Assembly: GCA_045539475.1 (NCBI GenBank)
Contig: JAZQFJ010000062.1
Span: forward strand, 1 to 36,565
Direction of reading: 5' to 3'
Source of the DNA: SIG480 sp045539475
Lineage (GTDB): Bacteria > Bacillota > Clostridia > Oscillospirales > JAAYXM01
Length of the DNA stretch: 36,565 bases
Part shown: piece after piece, positions 8,851-16,031 of the stretch
Layout: every line of letters begins with the position of its first letter
How positions within the stretch are numbered: the stretch's first letter is position 1
The notes under the pieces: generated by a model
Databases searched by the model: none
Seen by the model: the letters and a program-made list of their open reading frames with translations, nothing else
Told to the model about the DNA's origin: nothing
Position numbers and translations under genes: made by a program

Positions 8851-10749
8851 ATGAAATTAACTTCTCAAAGAAGTCTGACTGTTGTAATTCCGGAAAAGGC
8901 AACCCCTCGTGAGCTTTTCGCGGCACAAGAGCTTGAAAAGTACCTGAAAATCATATTTAAGGGTATAAGTGTAAGTATAGTGACTGACAACAATGATGTA
9001 TCCGGTGACCGAATCATAATCGGCGGTCCGGAGCGAAACATAAAGACAGCAGAGTATATTTCAGAAGCAGAGTTTGATGCTGTCGTTCCGGGGCCTGAGG
9101 GAATGTATATACGCGCATTTGATGATGATGTAATCATCTGTGCAGGCAGCAGTAAGCACGTCAACGAGTGTGAGCGAGGAACGGTTTATGCAGTCTATGA
9201 ACTGCTTGAGAGATATCTCGGATGTAGCTTCTCCGCGTATGTAAATCCCGATATTGCCGGTGGTGAATATATTCCGGAGCATGATGAAGTTGATTTGGCG
9301 GATATTGAGTACATAAAGGCAATGGCAGATAATACATACAGAACGGCAATCGCAGAATATCACGGCAGAAAGATAGAAAATGTACTAAACCTTTCGTTTA
9401 TAGACTGGCTTGCAAAGAACAGATACAACCGCATCCTCACGTGGATGAAGGTATATGAAAAGTATAAGGAACTCGGCATTGTAGAAGAAATCGAGCGTCG
9501 TGGAATCCGCCTGACGGTAGGACATCACGATGCAATCCCGATGTTCCTTCCGCAAAGAGGTAACGAGTATTTCCCTGAGCACTATTACGAAACGCATCCC
9601 GAGTATTATAAGCTTACGGAAGAGGGGACTCGCTTTGAAGTTACGGACCACTTCGGCTCGTGGATACTCTGTAGCCGTAATCCCGATGTTGTTCGCGTGA
9701 TTGCGGATAATATCGTAAGCTGGATTGAGGAAAATCCCACGGTAGATACAATCGCCCTGTGGCCGCTTGACGGAAACAGACCGCTTTGTATATGCCCCGA
9801 GTGCAGTAAATATTCAGACATTGAAAACTATGTCTACGCGCAAAATCAAATAGCAAAGATTATAGGAGAAAAGCATCCGGAGATAAAAATTGATATGCTG
9901 GCATATTCCAATCTGTTTGACTGTCCGGATAATCTTGAGCTTGAGCCGAATTTGTTTATTGACGAAGCATTGACATCAGCAACCTTGAGACTGCGTACAA
10001 TCGGAAAGCCTGACGGAAGCTGTATTACAAAAACTCCGTATGAGGACAACCTCTTAAAGTGGAAAAAGACCGGTGCAACGGTAGTGTACTATGACTATCT
10101 TATGGGAACCCACTCTTGCAGACAGCGCTATATCCCTGCGGCAGATGAACAGCAGAGCAACTGGAAACGCTGTATGGAGGTAGGAATTGCCGGATACGGA
10201 ACACAGATAGAATACTTCAATTTCTGGAACCATATCTTCAATTTCTATACCTTTGCAAGAACAGGCTACGATGCATCGCTTTCCATGGAAGATAATCTTT
10301 CTTCGTTCGTAAAAATGTTCGGAGAAGGAGCATCATATATAGCTGAGATTATCCGTATGGCAGAAGCGTGCCTTGACGGTCAGGTTAAGATAGATAAAGC
10401 CGGGCTTTATCTTATGGATAACATAGACAAAAATAAGGTATATAACCTGTTTGACAAAGCATTTGATGCGGCAACGACATCTGCGGCAAGAAACAATATC
10501 CGTATGATGCGTATGGGTTTCCGCTATTCCGATGTGGAATGTGTCTACACTCTTCTTGGCAGGGATGATTTCTTCCGCTATGTGCCGTATGAAGAATGTG
10601 AAGACCCGAGCGGCGAGCTTTATTATATAAGTCATAATTTCGACAGCAGCCGCTGGAATGATCCCGGTTTTGGAATTATGCTCCCGCTGGATTGTAAAAA
10701 GCAGGCAGAGTTTGTGTCGGATCACTGGTATGAGTTTGAGTGTAAATGA
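8851..10749 (+). CDS. DUF4838 protein, GH67-N-like N-terminus
   Basis: 632 residues from ATG 8851, which has AAGGTG six bases upstream; an in-frame GTG at 8842 overlaps that site and is less likely. The N-terminal ~140 residues (FAAQELEKYL; IIIGG; GTVYAVYELLERYLGC) resemble the N-terminal domain of alpha-glucuronidase-type glycoside hydrolases. The middle matches my memory of DUF4838, with a barrel-like region containing WPLDGNRPLCICPEC, a Cys pair that could bind a metal, and conserved acidic and aromatic positions. No signal peptide is seen, so it is cytoplasmic. It stands alone between two terminators. A carbohydrate-active role is plausible but the substrate is unknown. Confidence 0.8.
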   Translation: MKLTSQRSLTVVIPEKATPRELFAAQELEKYLKIIFKGISVSIVTDNNDVSGDRIIIGGPERNIKTAEYISEAEFDAVVPGPEGMYIRAFDDDVIICAGSSKHVNECERGTVYAVYELLERYLGCSFSAYVNPDIAGGEYIPEHDEVDLADIEYIKAMADNTYRTAIAEYHGRKIENVLNLSFIDWLAKNRYNRILTWMKVYEKYKELGIVEEIERRGIRLTVGHHDAIPMFLPQRGNEYFPEHYYETHPEYYKLTEEGTRFEVTDHFGSWILCSRNPDVVRVIADNIVSWIEENPTVDTIALWPLDGNRPLCICPECSKYSDIENYVYAQNQIAKIIGEKHPEIKIDMLAYSNLFDCPDNLELEPNLFIDEALTSATLRLRTIGKPDGSCITKTPYEDNLLKWKKTGATVVYYDYLMGTHSCRQRYIPAADEQQSNWKRCMEVGIAGYGTQIEYFNFWNHIFNFYTFARTGYDASLSMEDNLSSFVKMFGEGASYIAEIIRMAEACLDGQVKIDKAGLYLMDNIDKNKVYNLFDKAFDAATTSAARNNIRMMRMGFRYSDVECVYTLLGRDDFFRYVPYEECEDPSGELYYISHNFDSSRWNDPGFGIMLPLDCKKQAEFVSDHWYEFECK

Positions 10750-10812
10750 GTTTGGTATTCTCAATCAGTTTCGTTTCCGATAGTATTTAAGAACTACATA
10801 TGCAAATATGTA

Positions 10813-10849
10813 ACCCCCGGATGGGAACAATACGTTCCTGTTCGGGGGT
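10813..10849. terminator. GC-rich hairpin after the DUF4838 gene
   Basis: ACCCCCG (10813-10819) pairs with CGGGGGT (10843-10849), with an inner GGAAC/GTTCC stem. No T-run follows on the plus strand, so it may rather be an mRNA-end or factor-dependent structure. Confidence 0.5.
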
Positions 10850-10856
10850 GAAAACA

Positions 10857-10891
10857 AAAAGCCTTGAAAACATAACGTCTTCAAGGCTTTT
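10857..10891. terminator. Original terminator of the tRNA-Thr operon, now displaced
   Basis: A perfect 12-bp stem, 10857-10868 with 10880-10891. On the minus strand it is followed by TTTTTGTTTTC. It abuts the left 46-bp repeat exactly where the tRNA-Thr 3' end used to be, so before insertion it terminated the minus-strand tRNA transcript. It can also serve the DUF4838 gene from the other side. Confidence 0.75.
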
Positions 10892-10935
10892 GGAGCTGTT
10901 AGGCGGATTTGAACCGCCGACCTCATCCTTACCAA
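10890..10935. repeat. attL: left copy of the 46-bp tRNA-Thr 3' end
   Basis: All 46 bases are identical to 31261-31306. The copy contains the T-arm, acceptor 3' strand and CCA of tRNA-Thr on the minus strand, without the 5' half, so it is a remnant and not a gene. Sequence diverges immediately after 10935. Confidence 0.93.
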
Positions 10936-11090
10936 TCGAAAATTCTATTTATTACATTAGATTAACTGAATTTGAATCGAATTATTTTGAGTTGGGAAAC
11001 CTAGCATTTAAGCGGGTTCAAAGAGGTTGTAAGTCTTGAAAATTGCATCGGAACAGCATTTCTTTTTTCGGGAAATCGGATAGAAAAAGT

Positions 11091-11097
11091 GTTAGAA
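11091..11097 (+). repeat. Possible left arm-type integrase site (GTTAGAA)
   Basis: One GTTAGAA copy 156 bases inside attL. The same heptamer occurs three times beside attR (31140-31169). Confidence 0.35.
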
Positions 11098-11114
11098 GAA
11101 GGGTAGTCCACCAA

Positions 11115-11177
11115 ATTTGATGTATTATTAATTGAGTATTTAACGGTGTTGAGTATTGAATTAACTATACATCAAAT
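11115..11177. repeat. Left-end inverted repeat with internal direct repeats
   Basis: The 11-bp perfect arms 11115-11125 and 11167-11177 enclose a TTAATT/AATTAA pair and two direct copies of TTGAGTATT (11132-11140 and 11149-11157). It could bind an excision, replication or regulatory protein of the element. There is no coding potential. Confidence 0.6.
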
Positions 11178-11205
11178 ATTATATTTTTAGAAAGGAATAT
11201 CAAGA

Positions 11206-11403
11206 ATGAATAAGATTAGTTGTTTTAGGAGATTAAAAATGGTAATAAGAAGGATTGTTGTAAGAAACAAAACAAACAAATTGCTTATTGCGGATTTAAC
11301 AAGAGAGGTAAGGATTCCAAAGGAGTTACTTTGTGGCAACCTGTTATGTATGGATTTATTCAAAGATGAAAAGAGACGAGGCGGGAATGATATAGGCGAC
11401 TAA
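11206..11403 (+). CDS. Small basic hypothetical protein
   Basis: 65 residues, strongly basic (many Arg and Lys), with AGAAAGGAA about ten bases before ATG. No domain is recognised. It is the first reading frame inside the left end of the element, downstream of the inverted repeat at 11115-11177, and a weak promoter (TTGAAT, 17 bases, TTATAT) can be read in that repeat. Small basic proteins at element ends can be DNA-binding recombination accessories, but nothing here proves that. It may not be a real gene. Confidence 0.4.
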   Translation: MNKISCFRRLKMVIRRIVVRNKTNKLLIADLTREVRIPKELLCGNLLCMDLFKDEKRRGGNDIGD

Positions 11404-11718
11404 CTAATAGTATATCATCACACCGCGGTACCAAAAAATATTAAAACGAACAACGCTTTTAAGGAAGCACATACTATTAAGTAACAAAAAACGGCTTAAT
11501 TACTATGTTTTTTAAAGTCAATTTTGCCTAAAACCATTCGCGAATGAGTTCGACAAAACTAAGCTTTATCGCCAATTTTATAACTTTTTCAAATTAAAAG
11601 AATTGCACCTTGTTTGACTTCAAAGTGTAATTTTCCTTTGTTTTATGCGGTTTTGCCGATGAATGAGGTTTTAAACATGAATTTCATTGGCAGAATTTAC
11701 ATTAAATATCGTCATAAA
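11404..11718. other. Intergenic stretch, no gene seen
   Basis: AT-rich, with stops in all frames at short intervals. The only structure noticed is an imperfect inverted repeat: 10-bp arms at 11654-11663 and 11683-11692 with one G-T pair, upstream of the MazF-like gene promoter. Confidence 0.5.
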
Positions 11719-11747
11719 TTGACAAAATACTCATTTTGTGATATAAT
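11719..11747 (+). promoter_or_regulatory. Promoter with built-in operator for the MazF-like gene
   Basis: Perfect TTGACA (11719-11724), 17 bases, perfect TATAAT (11742-11747). A perfect inverted repeat, ACAAAAT (11722-11728) and ATTTTGT (11733-11739), fills the spacer, as expected for a repressed promoter. Transcription would begin near 11754, which excludes start codons upstream of 11773. Confidence 0.8.
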
Positions 11748-11772
11748 GTCTCGAAGTGAGGTGAGAGATTAT

Positions 11773-12369
11773 ATGGCAGATGAACAAACTCAGTTGGAAC
11801 GACAAATAAAAGATGAAATGAATAATCTTTTATCGACTATGTTAAAAACAGGAAAACATAAAGACTTGATAATAAGGCAATTTAAAAATCGCATATCTTT
11901 CTTACGATGGGTTAATCAAAACTGGAAACTTCGTGACCAGCAAGTTCCTCGTGTGGTAAAACAGAAAGAAATATTTTTCTGTCACTTAGGAGAGAATATT
12001 GGTAGCGAGCAAAATGGCAAACGTCCTGTAGTTGTCGTACAAAATAACATTGGAAACTCAATGGGAAATACGACAATAGTTGTTCCTATAACAACATATG
12101 AAAACAGCAGTTTTTATTTAAAGGATAATGAACGCTATATGTCATACACTTTGCCAGATGGTAGCACAAAAGAAAGAAAATTAGATTTCTATGAAGTTGA
12201 GATACAAGTCGAGTCTAATGCCAAGTATCCAGTTCACGGAATTGCTAATGTTGTACATATGCGCGAGGTCAGCAAAAAGAGACTTACTAATTCTCCTGTG
12301 GCAAAAGTTACAGATGATACATATAATAGTATTATCAAAGCAATTAATCAAAATTTAAGTATTTTATAA
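11773..12369 (+). CDS. MazF/PemK-family endoribonuclease toxin with N-terminal extension
   Basis: 198 residues from ATG 11773 (GAGGTGAG upstream); the longer open frame from 11614 lies upstream of the promoter. From about residue 75 it has the MazF/PemK pattern: QKEIFFCHLGENIGSEQNGKRPVVVVQNN-type start and TTIVVPITT, the core of the mRNA-cleaving fold. A ~75-residue N-terminal helical extension (DEMNNLLSTMLK; SFLRWVNQN) precedes it, as in many phage- and element-borne PemK-like proteins. No antitoxin gene is adjacent on either side, so it is solitary, is controlled by the operator in its promoter, or is neutralised by something unusual. A noncoding transcript candidate starts seven bases after its stop. 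Confidence 0.85.
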   Translation: MADEQTQLERQIKDEMNNLLSTMLKTGKHKDLIIRQFKNRISFLRWVNQNWKLRDQQVPRVVKQKEIFFCHLGENIGSEQNGKRPVVVVQNNIGNSMGNTTIVVPITTYENSSFYLKDNERYMSYTLPDGSTKERKLDFYEVEIQVESNAKYPVHGIANVVHMREVSKKRLTNSPVAKVTDDTYNSIIKAINQNLSIL

Positions 12370-12375
12370 AATTGC

Positions 12376-12404
12376 TTGACTTTTTTAATTAAATTGGTTA
12401 TAAT
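12376..12404 (+). promoter_or_regulatory. Orphan promoter after the MazF-like gene
   Basis: TTGACT (12376-12381), 17 bases, TATAAT (12399-12404). No ATG-initiated frame follows before a terminator, so a noncoding RNA is the likely product. Confidence 0.7.
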
Positions 12405-12410
12405 ATAGTT

Positions 12411-12519
12411 GTACTAATAAAGTGTGTTGGGATTTTTATTTCGACCGTTTTTTAATACTGTGTGACGATTTTTTAATTGTCTGGGAATTCTCCTCGGCTT
12501 TTGTCGGGGAGTTTTCTTA
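12411..12519 (+). ncRNA. Candidate ~110-nt noncoding RNA
   Basis: It runs from the expected transcription start of the orphan promoter to a hairpin terminator (12490-12496 with 12505-12511, then TTTTCTT). It contains two adjacent 21-base units (12443-12463 and 12464-12484) sharing GAC, then TTTTTTAAT, about 15 of 21 positions. There is no ATG; a GTG frame of 34 codons exists but lacks a ribosome site. Function is unknown; linkage to the solitary MazF-like toxin is the only clue. Confidence 0.45.
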
Positions 12520-12534
12520 TTTATAAGTACATTA

Positions 12535-12560
12535 AAGACACCTTCGGGTGTCTTATTTTT
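12535..12560. terminator. UUCG-capped terminator
   Basis: AAGACACC (12535-12542), TTCG loop, GGTGTCTT (12547-12554), then ATTTTT. It is a second strong stop for rightward transcription and sits exactly at the end of the convergent recombinase gene. Confidence 0.85.
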
Positions 12561-13134
12561 ATGCCCACATTTTAGAGTGCATTCTTTTGGATCGTATTAA
12601 AGTACTCTTACTTATTCCAGTCATGTTTTCCACTTCTTTATAAGTGTGGATCTCCAACAACTGCATAGCAAGTTTTATTTGCTCGCTGTTGAATTTCTTA
12701 GGTCTGCCTTCTTTAAAGTTGGGGTTTTGCTTCGCTATTGCTTTACCGGACTGGGTACGTTCAATAATCATTGCTCTCTCAAACTCGGCAAACGCTAATA
12801 GGTTTGTGACTATCAAACGCCCCATCGGTGTATCTTCTATTAACCCCATATTCAGGATATGAATACGCACCCCTTTATTCATGAGATTATCTATATAGGT
12901 TAAACCCTCTTTTGTTGTTCTGCAGAAACGGTCAAGCTTTGTCACCACAAGAATATCTCCGGTACACATCTTTTCTAGTAGCGCGTTAAATAAAGGGCGT
13001 TCCTTTGCTCCCGAATAGCTCTCTATGATAATTTCCGACTCTGCATATCTTCCTTTAATGTTCTGAGTTTGTTCTTCTATACTGTTACCATCTAATTGTC
13101 CTTTGGTACTTACCCTGCAATATCCATACACCAT
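12559..13134 (-). CDS. Small serine recombinase (resolvase/invertase family)
   Basis: 191 residues from the ATG at 13134 (AGAGGTC nine bases upstream); an upstream in-frame start is less well supported. The catalytic domain has the nucleophile Ser9 in YCRVSTKGQ, then LVVTKLDRFCRT and the long helix GRLIVTNLLAFAEFERAMI. The C-terminus GRPKKF, then an HTH (YKEVENMTGISKSTLIR), is of resolvase/Hin type. Such enzymes resolve cointegrates or invert DNA at short dyad sites, or act in phage genomes as regulators. The tyrosine integrase at the right end is the likely integration enzyme, so this one probably has a separate task. Short dyads upstream (13167-13243) could be its site. Confidence 0.92.
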   Translation of the reverse strand: MVYGYCRVSTKGQLDGNSIEEQTQNIKGRYAESEIIIESYSGAKERPLFNALLEKMCTGDILVVTKLDRFCRTTKEGLTYIDNLMNKGVRIHILNMGLIEDTPMGRLIVTNLLAFAEFERAMIIERTQSGKAIAKQNPNFKEGRPKKFNSEQIKLAMQLLEIHTYKEVENMTGISKSTLIRSKRMHSKMWA

Positions 13135-13175
13135 AAAAATGACCTCTTTCCATAAGTTAATTTTGGCACTTAGTT

Positions 13176-13310
13176 TTGACACCATTCAAACTCGCATTGT
13201 ATCGTATAGCTGTTATCGGGACTGTGACAATTTCGACTAAGTGTAAATTCTTTCAAGTTATGACACTATTTGTTTTTAATTATTGGGCGGTGTAACAACC
13301 GCCCTTTTTT
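13176..13310 (+). ncRNA. Candidate plus-strand noncoding transcription unit
   Basis: TTGACA (13176-13181), 18 bases, TATCGT (13200-13205), then no reading frame, then a strong terminator: GGGCGGT (13285-13291) with ACCGCCC (13298-13304) and six T. The region also carries the inverted repeat CACTTAGT (13167-13174) / ACTAAGTG (13236-13243). The terminator faces right, where no gene lies upstream except this presumptive RNA of ~100 nt. The promoter is only moderate. Confidence 0.35.
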
Positions 13311-13356
13311 CGTTAGTGGTTTGCACTCTGTACCTTTTTGGGTAAATGAGAATATT

Positions 13357-13629
13357 TTATGAAAGGCATTCAAATCTATCAAAAGCTCCGCGCAAATCTT
13401 TTTCCAGTGTATTAATTTTCCCTTCAGCTATATCGCTATACTCTCTGAGTATGTATGCGACATTTAAGAGTGTATCCTTTGTAAATGCACTTCCTTCCAC
13501 CGAAAGCGCTTCTACTAATATATCCGCAATCGATCGGACTTTTGCAAATACATTGCCACAATCTTCCGCATCTTCGGCTAATTGAAATAACGAGCAGCGC
13601 ATAAGTTCAGTAACTTCTTTGTTAGTCAT
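13357..13629 (-). CDS. Small hypothetical protein of the leftward operon
   Basis: 90 residues from the ATG at 13629 (MTNKEVTELM), preceded by AAGGAG and GAGG. It is mostly helical and acidic with two cysteines (RCSLFQ; DCGNVF). I do not recognise the family. It is the last gene of the leftward operon that starts at 16307. Phage-type operons often end in small, fast-evolving helical proteins like this one; function unknown. Confidence 0.65.
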   Translation of the reverse strand: MTNKEVTELMRCSLFQLAEDAEDCGNVFAKVRSIADILVEALSVEGSAFTKDTLLNVAYILREYSDIAEGKINTLEKDLRGAFDRFECLS

Positions 13630-13705
13630 CAACCTCAACTCCTTCCGTGTTTTCCGCAATATCACAAAATGACCTCTATGCTCATGAGATTTTTCTTTTC
13701 TTCAT

Positions 13706-14014
13706 TCATTGGTTTTCCTCCTCGCCCATAACGTTTCTTATTTCCACAATTCTGTTCTCAACAGAATCAAGTTGCTGCTTTATTTTGTTGCTGTAATCCC
13801 AAATTGCATTAATTAATTCATTCATTGTATAAAAATCGTTTACAAACTCCGACTTGTCTCCCAGTTTGACAGGGATAGTTTTAAAGTAATTCCGCTTGAG
13901 AATATTTGCCATTTCGTGTATGGTGACGCTCAAGCATCTCAGCTCATACATGTCACACATTACATCATTTAACTTTTTTGGTGGTGTTGTTCCTGTTGTT
14001 GCATTTGTAGTCAT
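13706..14014 (-). CDS. Small helical hypothetical protein
   Basis: 102 residues from the ATG at 14014, with GGAG at a normal distance; the open frame reaches back to a TTG that is part of the ribosome site itself. It is helical, with a likely coiled coil near the C-terminus (IWDYSNKIKQQLDSVENRIVEIRNV). The family is not recognised. It is a member of the leftward operon, and the neighbouring small gene at 13357 has a similar size and character. Confidence 0.65.
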   Translation of the reverse strand: MTTNATTGTTPPKKLNDVMCDMYELRCLSVTIHEMANILKRNYFKTIPVKLGDKSEFVNDFYTMNELINAIWDYSNKIKQQLDSVENRIVEIRNVMGEEENQ

Positions 14015-14028
14015 TTTCTCTTTCTCCT

Positions 14029-14223
14029 TCAAGCATATAATTTATTATGTATTGTCGCTGTCTGAAAACGTGTCAGTTCTGCGAGTGTTTTGAAGTCGGG
14101 AATCTTGATATTGACTATTCCAAAATCCTTGAGCAAACGCCGTGTTGCCTTGATGTCTGCCGTTGTAGGTCTTGAATTAGCCTCGTGCTGTGTCATAGTA
14201 TAAATATTGTCGAGTGAACTCAT
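14029..14223 (-). CDS. Small hypothetical protein, possible DNA-binding
   Basis: 64 residues from the ATG at 14223 (AGGAGG eight bases upstream). It overlaps the stop of the preceding gene by four bases, so the two are translationally coupled. The C-terminal half (ATRRLLKDFGIVNI, then FKTLAELTRFQTATIHNKL) could form a small helix-turn-helix, but the match is weak. Function unknown. Confidence 0.6.
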   Translation of the reverse strand: MSSLDNIYTMTQHEANSRPTTADIKATRRLLKDFGIVNIKIPDFKTLAELTRFQTATIHNKLYA

Positions 14224-14402
14224 CTGCAAGTCCTCCTTTCAAGTAATCTAAGGCTTTTGATTCCGTAAGAGATAAGTACCCACGCAACAGCGAATTGCCT
14301 GATTATTTCTCTCATAGTGATGCTTCCGCAGTCTGATGCTCCGGCTGTTCCGAATAAAAGCAGAACCCCTGCACCGATAAACAAATAATATATAAACCTC
14401 AT
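14220..14402 (-). CDS. Small membrane protein
   Basis: 60 residues from the ATG at 14402 (AAAGG nine bases upstream; an ATG nine bases earlier touches the ribosome site). Two hydrophobic segments, about residues 3-20 and 33-50, are joined by a short loop, so it should lie in the cell membrane with two spans. It has the size and shape of a holin or of a small superinfection or inhibitor peptide, but no lysin gene is nearby, so calling it a holin would be unsupported. Confidence 0.6.
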   Translation of the reverse strand: MRFIYYLFIGAGVLLLFGTAGASDCGSITMREIIRQFAVAWVLISYGIKSLRLLERRTCR

Positions 14403-14465
14403 TTTAAACATCCTTTCGACATTTTGTAGTGCGGTTTTTCCGCAGAACCGCAACACTGCTTATAT

Positions 14466-14738
14466 TTAATACTCCGGTGGAAATAAAACAGTTGTTGCCG
14501 ATCTATCGGCTTCTGTTATAATCCATATTTTTCCGCGGACTGTCGGATATGCTCCGACTATTCGCAAACCGTTTTCAAGCGCAAAGGCATTTTCCTGCGC
14601 ATCTTCTTTTACAACGTCGCCCCAATCACCGGTTATAAAACGCCTTATAGCATCGACTACGTCATATGAAAAACGCTCATCTTGTTCCATTGCCTTTGAT
14701 ACCCCGCAGGTAGCTGTTAATTTTCCAAGTTCAAACAT
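14466..14738 (-). CDS. Conserved mobile-element protein ending in TEADRSATT
   Basis: 90 residues from the ATG at 14738 (GGAG eight bases upstream). The pattern RRFITGDWGDVVKEDAQEN followed by RIVGAY and KIWIITEADRSATTVLFPPEY-type end is one I recall from many plasmid and prophage proteins of Firmicutes, sometimes labelled as a type I restriction subunit without good reason. There is no methyltransferase or nuclease motif. Its molecular role is not known to me. It lies between the sigma-like gene and small membrane and hypothetical genes in the leftward operon. Confidence 0.75.
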   Translation of the reverse strand: MFELGKLTATCGVSKAMEQDERFSYDVVDAIRRFITGDWGDVVKEDAQENAFALENGLRIVGAYPTVRGKIWIITEADRSATTVLFPPEY

Positions 14739-14755
14739 ATTTAAATCTCCAATCT

Positions 14756-15340
14756 TTATATTGCGGGTGCGACTGTTGCGCCCCACTTATCAAAATATTT
14801 TTGCTTGATTTTCTTTTTTACATCATAGAACGCCTGACGCGAAAGATTGAACTCACGCTCTATCTGTGTCGGTGTATATCCCTTTAAAAGTAGAGAAACA
14901 ATTTCCGTTTGCTTTTTTGAAAGCTTGAGAGATAAAATCTGTTGGACTTTCTGTTTTGCCTCGGCTTTTTGTTCCAGTCGATTTTGCGTATCTTCCAACT
15001 CTTCAAAGGGATTAACGCCGATGTAATTATAAAGGTTTGTTTTTCTGTCTCGCTCCGCAGAATAGTCTACATCAAGGCTGACTGTTTTCCGGTTTGCTTT
15101 TAGCCTTGTATAATTAGCAAGCTCTGAACGTATAGCCCATTTACAAATTGTTATTATGCTATATTCTTGCAACTCCGGTTTTCTGTGCCATTTCTGAATG
15201 CCTTTTAAATAACCTATGGCTGCAATGTCGTAGAAATCCGAAACTGAATATCCATGCAAGTGCAGGAACGTATAAACATAATTATGATACTTTTCCGCAT
15301 CAAGTCTTTCTGCATCTGTTAATTGCTGAAGTTTAAGCAT
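14756..15340 (-). CDS. Sigma-70-like transcription factor of the element
   Basis: 194 residues; AAGGAGT nine bases before the ATG at 15340. The N-terminal half (DFYDIAAIGYLKGIQKW, then ICKWAIRSELANYTR) is like sigma region 2, and the C-terminal HTH (LSKKQTEIVSLLLKGYTPTQ, then LSRQAFYDVKKKIK) is like region 4. Phages and integrative elements use such small sigma-like proteins to switch on late genes. It is made from the leftward operon under control of the four-operator switch. Targets are unknown: most promoters in the element look like housekeeping promoters, whereas the tail gene block lacks one, which makes that block a candidate (inference). Confidence 0.8.
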   Translation of the reverse strand: MLKLQQLTDAERLDAEKYHNYVYTFLHLHGYSVSDFYDIAAIGYLKGIQKWHRKPELQEYSIITICKWAIRSELANYTRLKANRKTVSLDVDYSAERDRKTNLYNYIGVNPFEELEDTQNRLEQKAEAKQKVQQILSLKLSKKQTEIVSLLLKGYTPTQIEREFNLSRQAFYDVKKKIKQKYFDKWGATVAPAI

Positions 15341-15374
15341 GTTAGAATACTCCTTTATCTTTATCTTTGTGTGT

Positions 15375-15395
15375 GGGCGGGTGGTGTTCCCGCCC
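15375..15395. repeat. Intercistronic GC-rich hairpin
   Basis: GGGCGGG (15375-15381) with CCCGCCC (15389-15395), seven-base loop, between the J-domain and sigma-like genes. There is no T-run on the minus strand, so it is more likely an mRNA processing or stabilising element than a terminator. Confidence 0.6.
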
Positions 15396-15401
15396 TTTCA
15401 A

Positions 15402-15908
15402 TTAGATAATTTCAAGCTTTAACTGTGGCTGACTTGTGACCATCTGAGATCCAAACAAGTCGCGTATCTCATCCAACGTGAAAGTTTTATTATTACGCTT
15501 GCGGTAAGCCTCATCATGGAAATACCATGCTGTTTTGCTCTTGCTAAAGCGGAATTTTAAGTGCTTCAGTGTTTCGCGGTGTGGATATGTATTGCCCGAC
15601 ACCCACAGCCATGCCCCAATCACCTCGCATTGTATACCCTCAAGAGAAATTAATCGATTTATAATCTCTCTGAACTCTTCGGGCTTTTCGTCTGTCCATG
15701 TCTTCGCTGTGTAAGTCTTGCCGTCCGGTGTGGCATGTGTGTTCTTGAGCCGTTCAAAGAGTATGCCATACTCGGTGTTTATCTGCTTCATATGCTCTGC
15801 GTTGCCGCCTCTGTCAGGGTGATGCTCAAAAGCGAGCTTCTTATATTGCTTTTTAAGCTCTTCAACTGTCTGAGGATTATCAAACCATAACATTTCAAAC
15901 CGTAACAT
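15402..15908 (-). CDS. J-domain protein of the element
   Basis: 168 residues. The N-terminal J-domain carries the invariant HPD at residues 30-32 in a context (KKLAFEHHPDRGGN, then MKQINTEYGIL) close to DnaJ. There is no Gly/Phe or zinc-finger region; the C-terminal ~100 residues (VIGAWLWVSGNTYPHRETLK, then FSKSKTAWYFHD) are typical of J proteins from plasmids and prophages. It should recruit host DnaK to remodel an element- or helper-phage-encoded complex, as bacteriophages do for replication or head assembly (known principle; the target here is unknown). The start has AAGGAG upstream. Confidence 0.9.
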   Translation of the reverse strand: MLRFEMLWFDNPQTVEELKKQYKKLAFEHHPDRGGNAEHMKQINTEYGILFERLKNTHATPDGKTYTAKTWTDEKPEEFREIINRLISLEGIQCEVIGAWLWVSGNTYPHRETLKHLKFRFSKSKTAWYFHDEAYRKRNNKTFTLDEIRDLFGSQMVTSQPQLKLEII

Positions 15909-15937
15909 TTTTAATTACTCCTTTTTATTTGACGTTT

Positions 15938-15974
15938 GGAGCGGTCAGTGATATAATAAATATGTAACCGCTCC
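15938..15974. repeat. Intercistronic hairpin
   Basis: GGAGCGGT (15938-15945) pairs perfectly with ACCGCTCC (15967-15974) around an AT-rich loop. It lies between the first and second genes of the leftward operon. Confidence 0.6.
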
Positions 15975-16031
15975 TTTGCTTGGTTCGTGTTACTTGCCTT
16001 TACAAACTGGTACTTTGTAAGGGCATTTTTA

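Noticed and set aside
10800..11039. 79-codon frame across the left attachment site
   Set aside because: It runs through a terminator and the tRNA remnant into the element; no ribosome site.
12424..12528. 34-codon GTG frame inside the candidate RNA
   Set aside because: No ribosome site, and the terminator stem lies within it; more likely chance.
14220..14402. Holin
   Set aside because: Size and two membrane spans fit, but no lysin or other lysis gene is nearby, so only 'small membrane protein' is supported.
14466..14738. Type I restriction subunit
   Set aside because: A label I recall being used for this family; the 90-residue protein has no methyltransferase or nuclease motif.
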